Positions 53,901 to 62,166 of a stretch of DNA of 64,000 nt are shown piece after piece. This DNA is from Alloprevotella sp. Lung230 (GTDB lineage: Bacteria; Bacteroidota; Bacteroidia; Bacteroidales; Bacteroidaceae). A program made the translations under genes and the position numbers. The stretch spans positions 62,001-126,000 of the forward strand of contig NZ_JACSUD010000001.1 in NCBI RefSeq assembly GCF_014385435.1, given 5' to 3'. The notes under the pieces are model-generated. The model ran no database searches. It saw nothing but the letters and a program-made list of their open reading frames with translations, and was not told the origin of the DNA. Numbering within the stretch: position 1 is the stretch's first letter; every line of letters begins with the position of its first letter.

Positions 53901-54029
53901 TTATTTGCCGCAGCCACCGTTGTGAGTAGTGGGAACGCGATAGTCATCATCGTCCTGGCAAGAAACTGCAGAAACAGAGATGGCGCAAAGTACTACTGCA
54001 CCAAGGAAAAACTTGAGATACTTGTTCAT
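53901..54029 (-). CDS. 42-residue small lipoprotein
   Basis: The frame ATG (54029) to TAA (53901) encodes MNKYLKFFLGAVVLCAISVS followed by AVSCQDDDDYRVPTTHNGGC and GK. It has a basic start, a hydrophobic core and a lipobox (SAVSC, Cys24), leaving a 19-residue mature peptide with an acidic patch and a second Cys at 40. It lies 46 bp after the YjbH C-terminal-type gene and 24 bp before a strong terminator, so it is the third gene of that operon. It resembles no protein I can name. The small size, the clean signal and the terminator make it a credible gene. Confidence 0.75.
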   Translation of the reverse strand: MNKYLKFFLGAVVLCAISVSAVSCQDDDDYRVPTTHNGGCGK

Positions 54030-54075
54030 AACTTAAATGATTTTATTAATAAAACATATATGTGGGTTATCGATC

Positions 54076-55329
54076 TTAGCGTATCACCCCGTTCAGAAAG
54101 CGGGTGATGTATTGCTGAAGGTAGGCCGCTTGCCAGTAGTGGGTTGTGAAACTCTTATCAGGGCGTTCTTTGTAGTCTTGCCCCATGTGTTCAAACGCAT
54201 AGCGGTAGTAGTTGAGCATACTGTACTCCCACGTGAAATACTGTGGGAAACGGATGCGGACTTGCCCGCGGCGCAGTTGTCTACGAGTGGAAAGCGGTAG
54301 TGCAAAGTTAAAACCGGCATTCTTTTCGCCATCAGTATAGATGCCATAGACACCTACTGTAAATTCGCCGAAATGACGCACCAAGTCTGCTCTCACCCCT
54401 ATGTCGCCATAGACAAAACTTCCTGCTGAGAGTTTAGCTTGGAGCGAGGTGGCGGGATGGTAGAAGTTGACATTCGCCATTCCGTGGAATTTGTTTGGCG
54501 CTGTGGTTTGCCACTTATTGGGAAGCAGCAACTGCTCTCCGGTGAGGCCGAGACGTACACCAAAGTCCAGTTGGTGATTATAGTGGTAGGCCAATTCTGC
54601 ATTTACGCCATAGCGATTGTAAAGGAATGAGCCCAACGTAGTCGATAGATACCAACGCTTCTGATTGAGCCACTCTTGTCGCACGGCCAACACCCCGAGT
54701 TGGACTCTTCTGTCCGGATTGCTCTTCGTGAGATTATGAGCAAGGGGAATGATGGGTTGCAGGTAGATGCGATTGCCTCGCCAAAGGGTGGTTTCTATTG
54801 AAGGGGCTAAGAAGAAGCACACTTCAGCGAGTTTATCCAATTTGTGATTGTCGAACGAGAAGATGGGATGTAAGACCACGTCTATCTTTCCCGTTGTAGA
54901 GGTTTTCATCTCCTCGTTTCGTGCAGCAGTTGCAGAACGATGAGTGAGAATTTGTTGTTCCAGTTGTTGCGTGTCATAATCGACTTGCACCGACCAAAGT
55001 TCGGAAGTCCGAGTGGCTTGCACCACCACTTGCGGTTTCTGATATTCCTGCACCAAAAGGCGAAAGACCTTGATCTGAGCATCGCAAGCCGACAGCGCCT
55101 TAATGGCTTGACCTATACCGCGATAGTTGCCGCGATAGTTGGTATTTTCCAAAGTGGCCGTAAGCGTATCGTGCGAAGCATAAGCAGCGACATTTTCAAA
55201 ACCGGCTTTTTGCAGGCAACGCTCATATTCATTTTGCGCTTGCCCCATTATAGGAAACAGAACCCATAATCCAACCATCAACAGACGACATTCTGTAACG
55301 AAGAATTTCAGAGGAGAAAAACAATTCAT
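54076..55329 (-). CDS. YjbH C-terminal-type outer-membrane protein
   Basis: This 417-residue protein has a signal peptide ending MGQAQ and a region like the second half of YjbH/GfcD: an N-terminal periplasmic-type domain (YERCLQKAGFENVAAYASHD, LTATLENTNYRGNYRGIGQA, IKALSACDAQIKVFRLLVQE) and then a ~270-residue barrel (IYLQPIIPLAHNL, NAELAYHYNHQLDFGVRLGL, GSFVYGDIGVRADLVRHFGE, FTVGVYGIYTDGEKNAGFNF). In YjbH the two halves form one protein of ~700 residues used in exopolysaccharide export. Here they are separate genes 17 bp apart. The partner role is inferred. Confidence 0.75.
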   Translation of the reverse strand: MNCFSPLKFFVTECRLLMVGLWVLFPIMGQAQNEYERCLQKAGFENVAAYASHDTLTATLENTNYRGNYRGIGQAIKALSACDAQIKVFRLLVQEYQKPQVVVQATRTSELWSVQVDYDTQQLEQQILTHRSATAARNEEMKTSTTGKIDVVLHPIFSFDNHKLDKLAEVCFFLAPSIETTLWRGNRIYLQPIIPLAHNLTKSNPDRRVQLGVLAVRQEWLNQKRWYLSTTLGSFLYNRYGVNAELAYHYNHQLDFGVRLGLTGEQLLLPNKWQTTAPNKFHGMANVNFYHPATSLQAKLSAGSFVYGDIGVRADLVRHFGEFTVGVYGIYTDGEKNAGFNFALPLSTRRQLRRGQVRIRFPQYFTWEYSMLNYYRYAFEHMGQDYKERPDKSFTTHYWQAAYLQQYITRFLNGVIR

Positions 55330-55346
55330 GACGTTCAGAATTTGGT

Positions 55347-56075
55347 TCAGAATTTGATGGTGTGCTGGTAACTAATCCCCAAGGCTACCCCTTTGAATTC
55401 TTGCGTATAAGCAAAGACATTGAGGCTTTTCCAAAAGCAGCCTTTAAGACCGATGTTCACACCGTAGGTGTCATATTCGGCAGTAAGATGGAGGTCGTAC
55501 TTTCTGAAAGGACGATAGTCCACTCCGGCAAATAGGCCATCATACATTTTTCCGGCTTTGAAAGGAGCGGCATATCCCAATGTCAGTGCCCAACCATCGG
55601 CCTGCAAAAAGTCCAAATGCTTGGTTACCACCCCATACACGCTGGTGTATGGGCTGTCGCCATAGGCAGAATAGATGTCATTAACCCCTACCACGATGCT
55701 CGGCCACCAGCGCTGCTCTCGCTCTGCAAGAGGCCGCACACGAATGCTCGTCGAACGATCTTGTTGGTAATACCCCATACGTTTCGTCACCGAATGTTGA
55801 GTTTTCAGCAAGGTCTCGCGGAAAGTCAATTCCACAAAGTCAAAGGGGGTAAAACTGACATAATAGAGTCCGGTATGGAAAGAATAAACACCCCCTGTCA
55901 CTTCTTTTTGGAGATAACGCACACCACCATCAAAGGTTGCGGCAGGTTTCATCTCGGCAGTCGGGATGTTCATCAGTCCGGTTGTACCGATAAGCTGCTG
56001 TGCTTTCGCGACCTGAAAGTTGAGCAAAAATGACAAAAGAATGCCACCCAGCCACCTTCGACGAAATTTGGTCAT
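55347..56075 (-). CDS. YjbH N-terminal-type outer-membrane protein
   Basis: This ~242-residue protein has a signal peptide ending VAKAQ and the YjbH opening QLIGTTGLMNIPTAEM, followed by about ten strands (FDGGVRYLQKE, FVELTFRETLL, VGVNDIYSAYGDSPYTSVYG, LTLGYAAPFKAGKMYDGLFA, GVALGISYQHTIKF) ending in Phe as outer-membrane barrels do. It is the first gene of a three-gene operon. The longest frame begins with GTG at 56081; the ATG at 56075 is preferred. Confidence 0.82.
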   Translation of the reverse strand: MTKFRRRWLGGILLSFLLNFQVAKAQQLIGTTGLMNIPTAEMKPAATFDGGVRYLQKEVTGGVYSFHTGLYYVSFTPFDFVELTFRETLLKTQHSVTKRMGYYQQDRSTSIRVRPLAEREQRWWPSIVVGVNDIYSAYGDSPYTSVYGVVTKHLDFLQADGWALTLGYAAPFKAGKMYDGLFAGVDYRPFRKYDLHLTAEYDTYGVNIGLKGCFWKSLNVFAYTQEFKGVALGISYQHTIKF

Positions 56076-56163
56076 ATACACCTAGGCTATATGGGATTGT
56101 AACTCTATTTAGTAGGCTTGAAAAATCGCTCAAAAGAGAAAAATTACAAAACCTAATCGTGGG

Positions 56164-56194
56164 CAAAGATACAAAGAAAGGATGAACTCTCCAA
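56164..56194 (-). promoter_or_regulatory. Promoter of the YjbH-type operon
   Basis: Reading leftward, TTG (56194-56192) and TATCTTTG (56171-56164) are separated by 20 bases; the leader would be about 80 nt. Confidence 0.75.
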
Positions 56195-56257
56195 TTTCTT
56201 TTCTCAAAAAAGGTCTTCATTTTCTACTTTTTGAAGCTGCGACGCCTCCCATCGCGC

Positions 56258-56455
56258 CTATTTGTCAAGTTCGCCTTTCAGTTTTGACAGAATTTCGTTT
56301 TCTAACATTGGGGTGAGTCTTTCCCCTTCAAATTCTTTGAGTACTTGCAAGAGGATATTCTTAACTTTTTGCTTCGTTCGGGCCTCTCCTGCCCGATAGC
56401 CACTCTGATAGCTATTGGCAGGCAGCAGGCTACGATTGAAATTTCCGTCGGACAT
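56258..56455 (-). CDS. Small conserved protein downstream of mutL
   Basis: This 65-residue protein reads MSDGNFNRSLLPANSYQSGY and then a charged helical region (RAGEARTKQKVKNILLQVLK). It has no signal or membrane segment. It lies 27 bp after mutL on the same strand. I have the impression of similar short proteins in this position in other Bacteroidales, but I cannot name a family. The longest frame starts with TTG at 56467; the ATG at 56455 is preferred. Confidence 0.65.
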   Translation of the reverse strand: MSDGNFNRSLLPANSYQSGYRAGEARTKQKVKNILLQVLKEFEGERLTPMLENEILSKLKGELDK

Positions 56456-56482
56456 TATTATATACAACTGAGCGATTAAATA

Positions 56483-58384
56483 CTAAAAACGGCTGGTCAA
56501 CATATGATGAGGCAACACGCAGACGATGGTCTTTCCATCCGGTGTGAGTGTTGGGCTGGGCAAGGCAAACAATCGGGTGGCCAAATCGCGCATCTCATTT
56601 TCGGAGAGTTCCTGCCCCACCGGGATTGCGGCCTTTTTGGCCAAGGCCAACGAGAGCATTTTCCTCACTTCTTCTTTCACGCGAGTGTGATTGGTCAGGG
56701 CCTCATCGACAATACTTTGCAGCAATTTTCCAGGGTCGATACCATCCACGCCCGTCGGAACGCCCAAAATGGTGAACGTGCCCCCGCCCAAGTAGGACAA
56801 GTCGAAACCGATGTGTGCCAAGTCATCCTCAAAGGATTGCAAAAGCGCCACCTGCGAGGGGGTGAAATCGACCATCTGTGGAAACAACAGTCCTTGTGAG
56901 AGTTGTTGTCCATCAGCCGAATGGAGCAGATACTCTTCAAACAAAATGCGGACGTGCGCCCGATGCTGATCAATCAGCAACAAACCCTCTTCAGTGGGCG
57001 ACATCAGGTAGCGACCACGATATTGCAAGAAGTGACTCGTCCCCACCTGCCACGTCTGCTGTTCTTTCTGCTCCAGATTGTCATAAAGCGAAGTGTTGGG
57101 GAGGTCCTGTTGCCGAGGGGGCGTTGGATAGAAATCGTCCAAAGCAGACTGATTGGAAAGAGAAGGGTCATCCGGAGCAGCAGGAAACAGACTCTCCCAG
57201 CCTTTCTTCGATACCGATGGCGTGGAAACCGCACGAGCAGTAGCCCCCTGCCCCCCGGCCGAATCCCCTTCGGACATTTCAAAAGGATTGTAGTTCGGGT
57301 CGAATGTCACTTCGGGCATCGCAACCTCTCGTCCGGCTTCGAAAGCAGGAATATCGGGGCGGTTTTCGGTGTCAAAGTCTATGGTCGGAATCGCGTTGAA
57401 CTTGGCCAACGCTTCACGCACAGCAGCTCGCAGGATTTGCCAAATGGCCTGTTCGTCTTCAAACTTGATTTCCGTTTTCGTCGGATGGATATTGACGTCT
57501 ATTTTTGAGGGGTCGACCACCAGTTGCAAGAAGAACGGCACTTGCTCTCCTTCGGGGATGAGACGGTCGAAAGCCGTCTGGATGGCTTTTGCGAAAAACG
57601 GATGGCGCATAAACCGACCGTTGGTGAAGAAAAACTGGTGAGCACCTTTCTTCTTTGAACTTTCGGGCGTACCGACAAAGCCGGCCAACTGCAACACCGA
57701 AGTTTCGACTTGTACAGGAATCAGGTGCTTCTCAATGTTACGGCCAAAGATATTGACAATGCGCTGGCGGAAGTTGCCAATGGGCAAATCAAGAATCACC
57801 TTGTCGGGCGTAGAGAGGGTGAAAGCGATGTCGGGATGCGCCAAGGCAATACGTTCAAACTCGGCATTGATATTGGACAATTCCGTGTTGTTGCTTTTCA
57901 AAAACTTACGCCGGGCAGGAACATTGAAGAAGAGATTGCGCACCAGAAAGTTGGCTCCCACAGGGCAGGCGATGGGTTCTTGCTGCTGAAATTTCGAACC
58001 TTCGATTTGCACACACACTCCCAGTTCCTCATCGGCCATTCGTGTGCGGAGTTCCACCTGAGCCACTGCCGCGATTGAGGCCAGCGCCTCTCCACGAAAG
58101 CCCATGGTGGAAAGCGCAAACAAATCGGAGGCTTGAGTGATTTTGGAAGTGGCATGACGCTCAAACGACAAGCGAGCATCCGTTTCGCTCATTCCCTTGC
58201 CGTTGTCTATCACCTGCACACAAGTTTTCCCGGCATCGGTCACTACCACCTGCACACGAGTGGCTCCGGCATCAATGGAGTTCTCCACCAGTTCCTTGAT
58301 GAGGGAAGCGGGGCGCTGAATGACTTCGCCGGCAGCAATTTGATTGGCCACTGAGTCGGGAAGAAGGTGAATGATGTCAGACAT
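56483..58384 (-). CDS. mutL: DNA mismatch repair protein MutL
   Basis: This 633-residue protein has a GHKL ATPase N-terminus (ELVENSIDAGATRV, DNGKGM, GFRGEALASI), a hydrophobic/variable linker and the MutL dimerisation domain (LLLIDQHRAHVRILFEEYLL). The canonical endonuclease motif is DQHAxxExxxxE; here it reads DQHRAHVRILFE, so the first Glu is Val. The frame is open to 58516, but that extension of 44 residues is encoded by the MITE copy 3; MSDIIHLLPDSVANQIAAGE is the family start. Confidence 0.96.
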   Translation of the reverse strand: MSDIIHLLPDSVANQIAAGEVIQRPASLIKELVENSIDAGATRVQVVVTDAGKTCVQVIDNGKGMSETDARLSFERHATSKITQASDLFALSTMGFRGEALASIAAVAQVELRTRMADEELGVCVQIEGSKFQQQEPIACPVGANFLVRNLFFNVPARRKFLKSNNTELSNINAEFERIALAHPDIAFTLSTPDKVILDLPIGNFRQRIVNIFGRNIEKHLIPVQVETSVLQLAGFVGTPESSKKKGAHQFFFTNGRFMRHPFFAKAIQTAFDRLIPEGEQVPFFLQLVVDPSKIDVNIHPTKTEIKFEDEQAIWQILRAAVREALAKFNAIPTIDFDTENRPDIPAFEAGREVAMPEVTFDPNYNPFEMSEGDSAGGQGATARAVSTPSVSKKGWESLFPAAPDDPSLSNQSALDDFYPTPPRQQDLPNTSLYDNLEQKEQQTWQVGTSHFLQYRGRYLMSPTEEGLLLIDQHRAHVRILFEEYLLHSADGQQLSQGLLFPQMVDFTPSQVALLQSFEDDLAHIGFDLSYLGGGTFTILGVPTGVDGIDPGKLLQSIVDEALTNHTRVKEEVRKMLSLALAKKAAIPVGQELSENEMRDLATRLFALPSPTLTPDGKTIVCVLPHHMLTSRF

Positions 58385-58400
58385 AAGAAAGAAGGAGATA

Positions 58401-58592
58401 AGTAGGTGTTCAAAATTAATCGTAACAATTTTAATCGTAGGGTGTTCTCTACTTTGACCCCATCTTTGTTCTCCTTTTCCGCCATCTCGCTTTTGTTCAT
58501 CAGTCGTGTAGCCCACTACACTCCTTCTTCACAAAGACAAGCTGACGAAAAATTGAAAAAAATAGAGTATCCATTAATTTTGAACACCTACT
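58401..58592 (+). mobile_element. MITE-like element, copy 3
   Basis: A 192-bp element with near-perfect terminal inverted repeats, AGTAGGTGTTCAAAATTAAT at the left and TTAATTTTGAACACCTACT at the right, flanked by TA. It fills almost the entire gap between the OstA-like gene and mutL, ending 16 bp from the mutL ATG. It matches copy 1 in the same orientation. Confidence 0.88.
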
Positions 58593-58602
58593 TAGGAAGG
58601 GA

Positions 58603-60369
58603 TTAGGGTTGTTCGGTGTTCTCTTTTTGTGGGGGTGTTGTTGCCTCCGTTTGTTTTTTTGAAACAGGTTTCAGCGTTTGCAAGGGGGCGTTGCGTCGCG
58701 GTTGGACTTTCAATTTTTCAGCCGCATTTTTGGGACGCCATTCAAACAAATCGTCCGGCGACTGCGGACGGACATAGTCAAACCAAGCAAAATTGCTCAA
58801 TTTGGTATGTTCGGGAGGAGCCATCCCGATGGGATAGGTTTTCCCGGTGGGATTGGGAGCTGCCCAAAATCGTTGCATTTTCCGTTGGGCAATATCCACG
58901 CGCATTTTGGAGGCTTCGCAATAGTTTTGATACAAGAAAGTTGTGTCCTTCTCCATCGGGTAGTTGATGACGATGGCATTGCCGTCTACACGGGCTTGAT
59001 AAATCTCCCCTTTGTGGAAATAAGCCTGCATCACATTCCCCGCCACTTGGTTGAACAGCGTGCTGTCGGGGAGTGCCTGCACAATCAGTGCTTGTCGCTC
59101 CACATAGACGGAGTCGAGGGTGGAGTCGTTGGCAAAGACATTGATTTCCTCTCCCAAGATTTGGCGGTCATCGCTCCAAGCAATGGGGTCGCGGAAGAGA
59201 GTGAGTTTTTTCTGACGCGAGTTGAACACCAGCGAGTCGCACACAGCCTGCACATCGGTGCGATAGGCGCGTACATGGAAATAGCCATGCAACACGCGAT
59301 AGGCAGAATCCGTTTTGAGATCGTAGGAGAAGAGGCGCAACGTGTCGGCATGGACATAGAGGGTGTCGGCATTGCGCGAAAAGTTCTTTGCCAAAGCATG
59401 CTCTGTGGCCATCGCCTCTCCTTTTTTGTCGTCATACCACCCATAGTCACCCAAAAGGATGTTCTTGTTGTTTTGGTCGGTAGAATCGGTAAAAACGACA
59501 TTTTTGAAAGCCTCCGAGAAACCCGTTTTCTGATTATAGGCGATGCTGTCTCCCACAAGTTTTCGGCCTTTGTTGAAAAGTTGTGGGCGTTGCGAAAGGC
59601 GCGCCTGCCCGCTGTCGGTGTTGTAGAATCCGTCCGTGGTGTAGATGTGGCTTCCTCCGCTGAAGAGGTTGGTTTTTCCCGTGGCGTGCGCCCACTTGGT
59701 GCGAGTGTTGTAGTGCAGATTTTCTGTGTGGAGTGTGTCTTTCTTCTCATTGACCAGCAGCACGTCTTCATTGAAGTTGGCTTCGCGTGTGGTGGTAAAA
59801 TAGTCTCCTTGCTGAGAGGTGAGCACCGTTTTTCCATCAATGATTTTCCCTCCCACGTCATAAAATCCACGACCTGCGATACGGTCGTAGTTGAGATGGT
59901 CGGTGAGGAGCGTCATCTTGTGGTGGCGCATCGTGACGTTGTGAAAGACTTGTGCAAATTGCGAAGTGCCGTCATAGTAGATGGAGTCGCCCCGCAGAGA
60001 GAGTGTGTCTCCTTGCGTAAAGTGGACGTGTCCATAGGCCATAAAAGAGTTGGAAGCCTCATAAAAGACGGCGCTATCGCACTTCAATCGCATCCCGGCA
60101 TGCGACAAGAAGACATCGCCCACCAGCACCTGACCATCACCCGTCGTCGCGGCATCTTTGAACAGCCGTTGGGCATGATGGATTTGGATAGGCCCATCCT
60201 TGCGAACGCCTCCACGCTGTCGAATGGGCAACAGCGTGAGGGCAAAAGACGGAAGAAGGAATAGAGCAAAAAGCCCTACCCCAATCCAGAAAGTGCGATG
60301 TTGTGAAGAAGAAAAGTTCAAGTGGATGAAAGAAAGTGAAGTCGGCCAAACGCCGAAGTAAGATAACAA
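58603..60369 (-). CDS. OstA/LptA-like organic-solvent-tolerance domain protein
   Basis: This ~588-residue protein has a hydrophobic N-terminal signal/anchor (FWIGVGLFALFLLPSFALTL) and repeated OstA-type beta-jellyroll units (LVGDVFLSHAGMRLKCDSAV, FMAYGHVHFTQGDTLSLRGD, GKIIDGKTVLTSQQGDYFTT, MATEHALAKNFSRNADTLYV). Relatives carry lipopolysaccharide across the periplasm. The Pro/Gln-rich C-terminus (KPVSKKQTEATTPPQKENTE) is disordered. No ATG is available near the N-terminus; the frame begins with TTG at 60369, and the start is therefore uncertain. Confidence 0.85.
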   Translation of the reverse strand: MLSYFGVWPTSLSFIHLNFSSSQHRTFWIGVGLFALFLLPSFALTLLPIRQRGGVRKDGPIQIHHAQRLFKDAATTGDGQVLVGDVFLSHAGMRLKCDSAVFYEASNSFMAYGHVHFTQGDTLSLRGDSIYYDGTSQFAQVFHNVTMRHHKMTLLTDHLNYDRIAGRGFYDVGGKIIDGKTVLTSQQGDYFTTTREANFNEDVLLVNEKKDTLHTENLHYNTRTKWAHATGKTNLFSGGSHIYTTDGFYNTDSGQARLSQRPQLFNKGRKLVGDSIAYNQKTGFSEAFKNVVFTDSTDQNNKNILLGDYGWYDDKKGEAMATEHALAKNFSRNADTLYVHADTLRLFSYDLKTDSAYRVLHGYFHVRAYRTDVQAVCDSLVFNSRQKKLTLFRDPIAWSDDRQILGEEINVFANDSTLDSVYVERQALIVQALPDSTLFNQVAGNVMQAYFHKGEIYQARVDGNAIVINYPMEKDTTFLYQNYCEASKMRVDIAQRKMQRFWAAPNPTGKTYPIGMAPPEHTKLSNFAWFDYVRPQSPDDLFEWRPKNAAEKLKVQPRRNAPLQTLKPVSKKQTEATTPPQKENTEQP

Positions 60370-60375
60370 CAGAAT

Positions 60376-60459
60376 TAGTTCAGAGGTAGAAAAAACTACC
60401 TCAGAGATAAAATGAACTACCTCAGAGATAAAATGATTTTCCTCTGAGATAAGTGCATG
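60376..60459. repeat. Array D': four 21-bp units
   Basis: Units start at 60376, 60397, 60418 and 60439, each 21 bp; the second and third are identical over 18 bases (TACCTCAGAGATAAAATGA). They match array D. The array lies immediately upstream of the uncertain OstA-like start and next to the CG-bounded element copy 2. Confidence 0.88.
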
Positions 60460-60506
60460 CCACTCTGATGGGCAGTTTCTCTTCCGAGGCGGCGACCCTG
60501 ATGGCT

Positions 60507-60760
60507 CGCGCGTGCGCGTATTACTACCTTATCCTCTTTGTTTTTTGCCTTCACTGCCTTCACCGAAATTCTCTCTACCTAATTTTCAAGCCATTAGGGT
60601 GAATGAAAATCTTGGAAAGCGGTGAAGGTTTCCGGTCATGTGGGTGAAGGCAAGCAGCGAATTTGCCTTCACCCACAATCCCCTCAGAGACAAGAAGATA
60701 TGGCCACGGTGAAGGATTGAAGGATTTTTTCAAGCACTATATAGTGTATACGCGCGCGCG
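60507..60760. repeat. CG-bounded dispersed element, copy 2 (inverted)
   Basis: A 254-bp element begins CGCGCGTGCGCG (60507-60518) and ends CGCGCGCGCG (60751-60760). Inside are TGCCTTCACTGCCTTCACCG and GGTGAAGGCAAGC motifs in the mirror order of the copy at 26179-26410. It lies between the end of a surA-type gene and the start of the OstA-like gene. Confidence 0.8.
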
Positions 60761-60778
60761 AAGGGTGCGAAGGAAGGG

Positions 60779-62155
60779 CTATTTCACCCAACCTTCATAC
60801 TCGAACTTGTGGTTGCGCCACTCAGGACTGATGCGCACATAAGTGCTTTTGATTTTCTCAGCAAGCCATTTTTGGATGGCCGCATTCTTACGTTTCTGCA
60901 TCACCACCTTGCGAAGCACCTGAAAGTCTTCGGTCATGTTGGCGTGATGGCCTTCGATGCGGTTTTTGAGTTTGACGATGGCGCAAATCTCCGATCCCGT
61001 CTTTTCATCGGTCATACGGAAAGCCTTGCTCACCTCGCCCACTTTGAGATTGTCGACCACTTTGGCCACGTCTTGCGGAAGGTCTTTCATTTGGAAGCGG
61101 GAAGTGATGATGGTTTCTTCGTCTTCGGGGTCGAAGCTGTTGAACACCATCAACCCGTGGTTGTTGCGTGTGTCCTTGTCGTCGGACAATTCGCGGGCAG
61201 CGTCCTCAAAAGAGAACTTGCCTCCACGGATGTCATCACCGATGGAGTCGAGATGCGCCAAATTGCGGTCGTACTCCTGTTGCGTCACTTCGGGACGGAG
61301 GAGAATGTGGCGGACATTCACCTTGTCGTTGCGCTTTTCGATGAGTTGGATGATGTGATAGCCAAAATCGGTCTTCACAATCTTCGACACCTTCTTGGGG
61401 TCGTTCAGACTGAAAGCCACGTTGGCAAATTCGGGCACCAACATGTTGCGTCCCATGAAGCCCATCTCGCCGCCATTGCGCGAACTGCCGTCCTGGGAGT
61501 ACATCTTGGCCAATCGGGCAAAGTCCGTTTCTCCCTCATTCACGCGGCGGGCAAACTCACGCAGGCGGGCTTCGATACGCTCTACTTCTTCGCGCGCAAT
61601 CTTGGGGCGGGCGGTGATGATTTGCACCTCGACCTGCGTCGGGATGAGCGGCAGACTGTCGGTGGGGAGTTTTGAGAAATATTCGCGCACTTCAGCGGGT
61701 GTCACTTTGACGTGCGAGGTGAGTTTGTCGCGCACCCGGTAAGTCAGATTTTTGATGCGCTCCTGCTCTTTGAACATCTCACGGAGTTGAGGCAGCGTTT
61801 TGTGGAAATAGTTTTCCAAAGCTTCGCGCGAACCGGCACGCTGGGTGTAGCGGCTAATTTCGTTGTCAGCAGCCCGCTGCAAGTCGGCATCGGGGACGGT
61901 GATGGAGTCTATCTCTGCTTGGTGGAGGTAGAGTTTTTGGATGGCAAACTGTTCGGGAATTTTGGCATAAGGGTCGGTGATACTTTGCCCCATCAAGTCG
62001 CTTTCCAAACGATAGTTTTCCACTTCAGAGAGCAGAATGGGTTGGTCGCCGACCACCCAAATCACCTCATCGACGATATTTTTGGGTTGGCCTTGGGCAA
62101 AAGCCGTTGCTATGGCCGACAGGCAGATGAAAAAGAAAGAAAAACGTTGTAACAT
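60779..62155 (-). CDS. SurA-type peptidyl-prolyl isomerase
   Basis: This 458-residue protein has a signal peptide (FFFICLSAIATAFAQ), a SurA N-terminal chaperone domain (VVGDQPILLSEVENYRL) and two parvulin (PpiC) domains (VQIITARPKIAREEVERIEA to YHIIQLIEKRND, then VRHILLRPEVTQQEYDRNLA). It folds outer-membrane proteins in the periplasm. It lies about 11 bp after another PpiC gene, so the two form an operon. Confidence 0.93.
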   Translation of the reverse strand: MLQRFSFFFICLSAIATAFAQGQPKNIVDEVIWVVGDQPILLSEVENYRLESDLMGQSITDPYAKIPEQFAIQKLYLHQAEIDSITVPDADLQRAADNEISRYTQRAGSREALENYFHKTLPQLREMFKEQERIKNLTYRVRDKLTSHVKVTPAEVREYFSKLPTDSLPLIPTQVEVQIITARPKIAREEVERIEARLREFARRVNEGETDFARLAKMYSQDGSSRNGGEMGFMGRNMLVPEFANVAFSLNDPKKVSKIVKTDFGYHIIQLIEKRNDKVNVRHILLRPEVTQQEYDRNLAHLDSIGDDIRGGKFSFEDAARELSDDKDTRNNHGLMVFNSFDPEDEETIITSRFQMKDLPQDVAKVVDNLKVGEVSKAFRMTDEKTGSEICAIVKLKNRIEGHHANMTEDFQVLRKVVMQKRKNAAIQKWLAEKIKSTYVRISPEWRNHKFEYEGWVK

Positions 62156-62166
62156 CGTTTACGGTG

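Noticed and set aside
58385-58516. N-terminal extension of MutL by 44 residues
   Set aside because: It is encoded by the MITE copy 3 and is absent from MutL proteins, which begin near the MSDIIHLLP segment.
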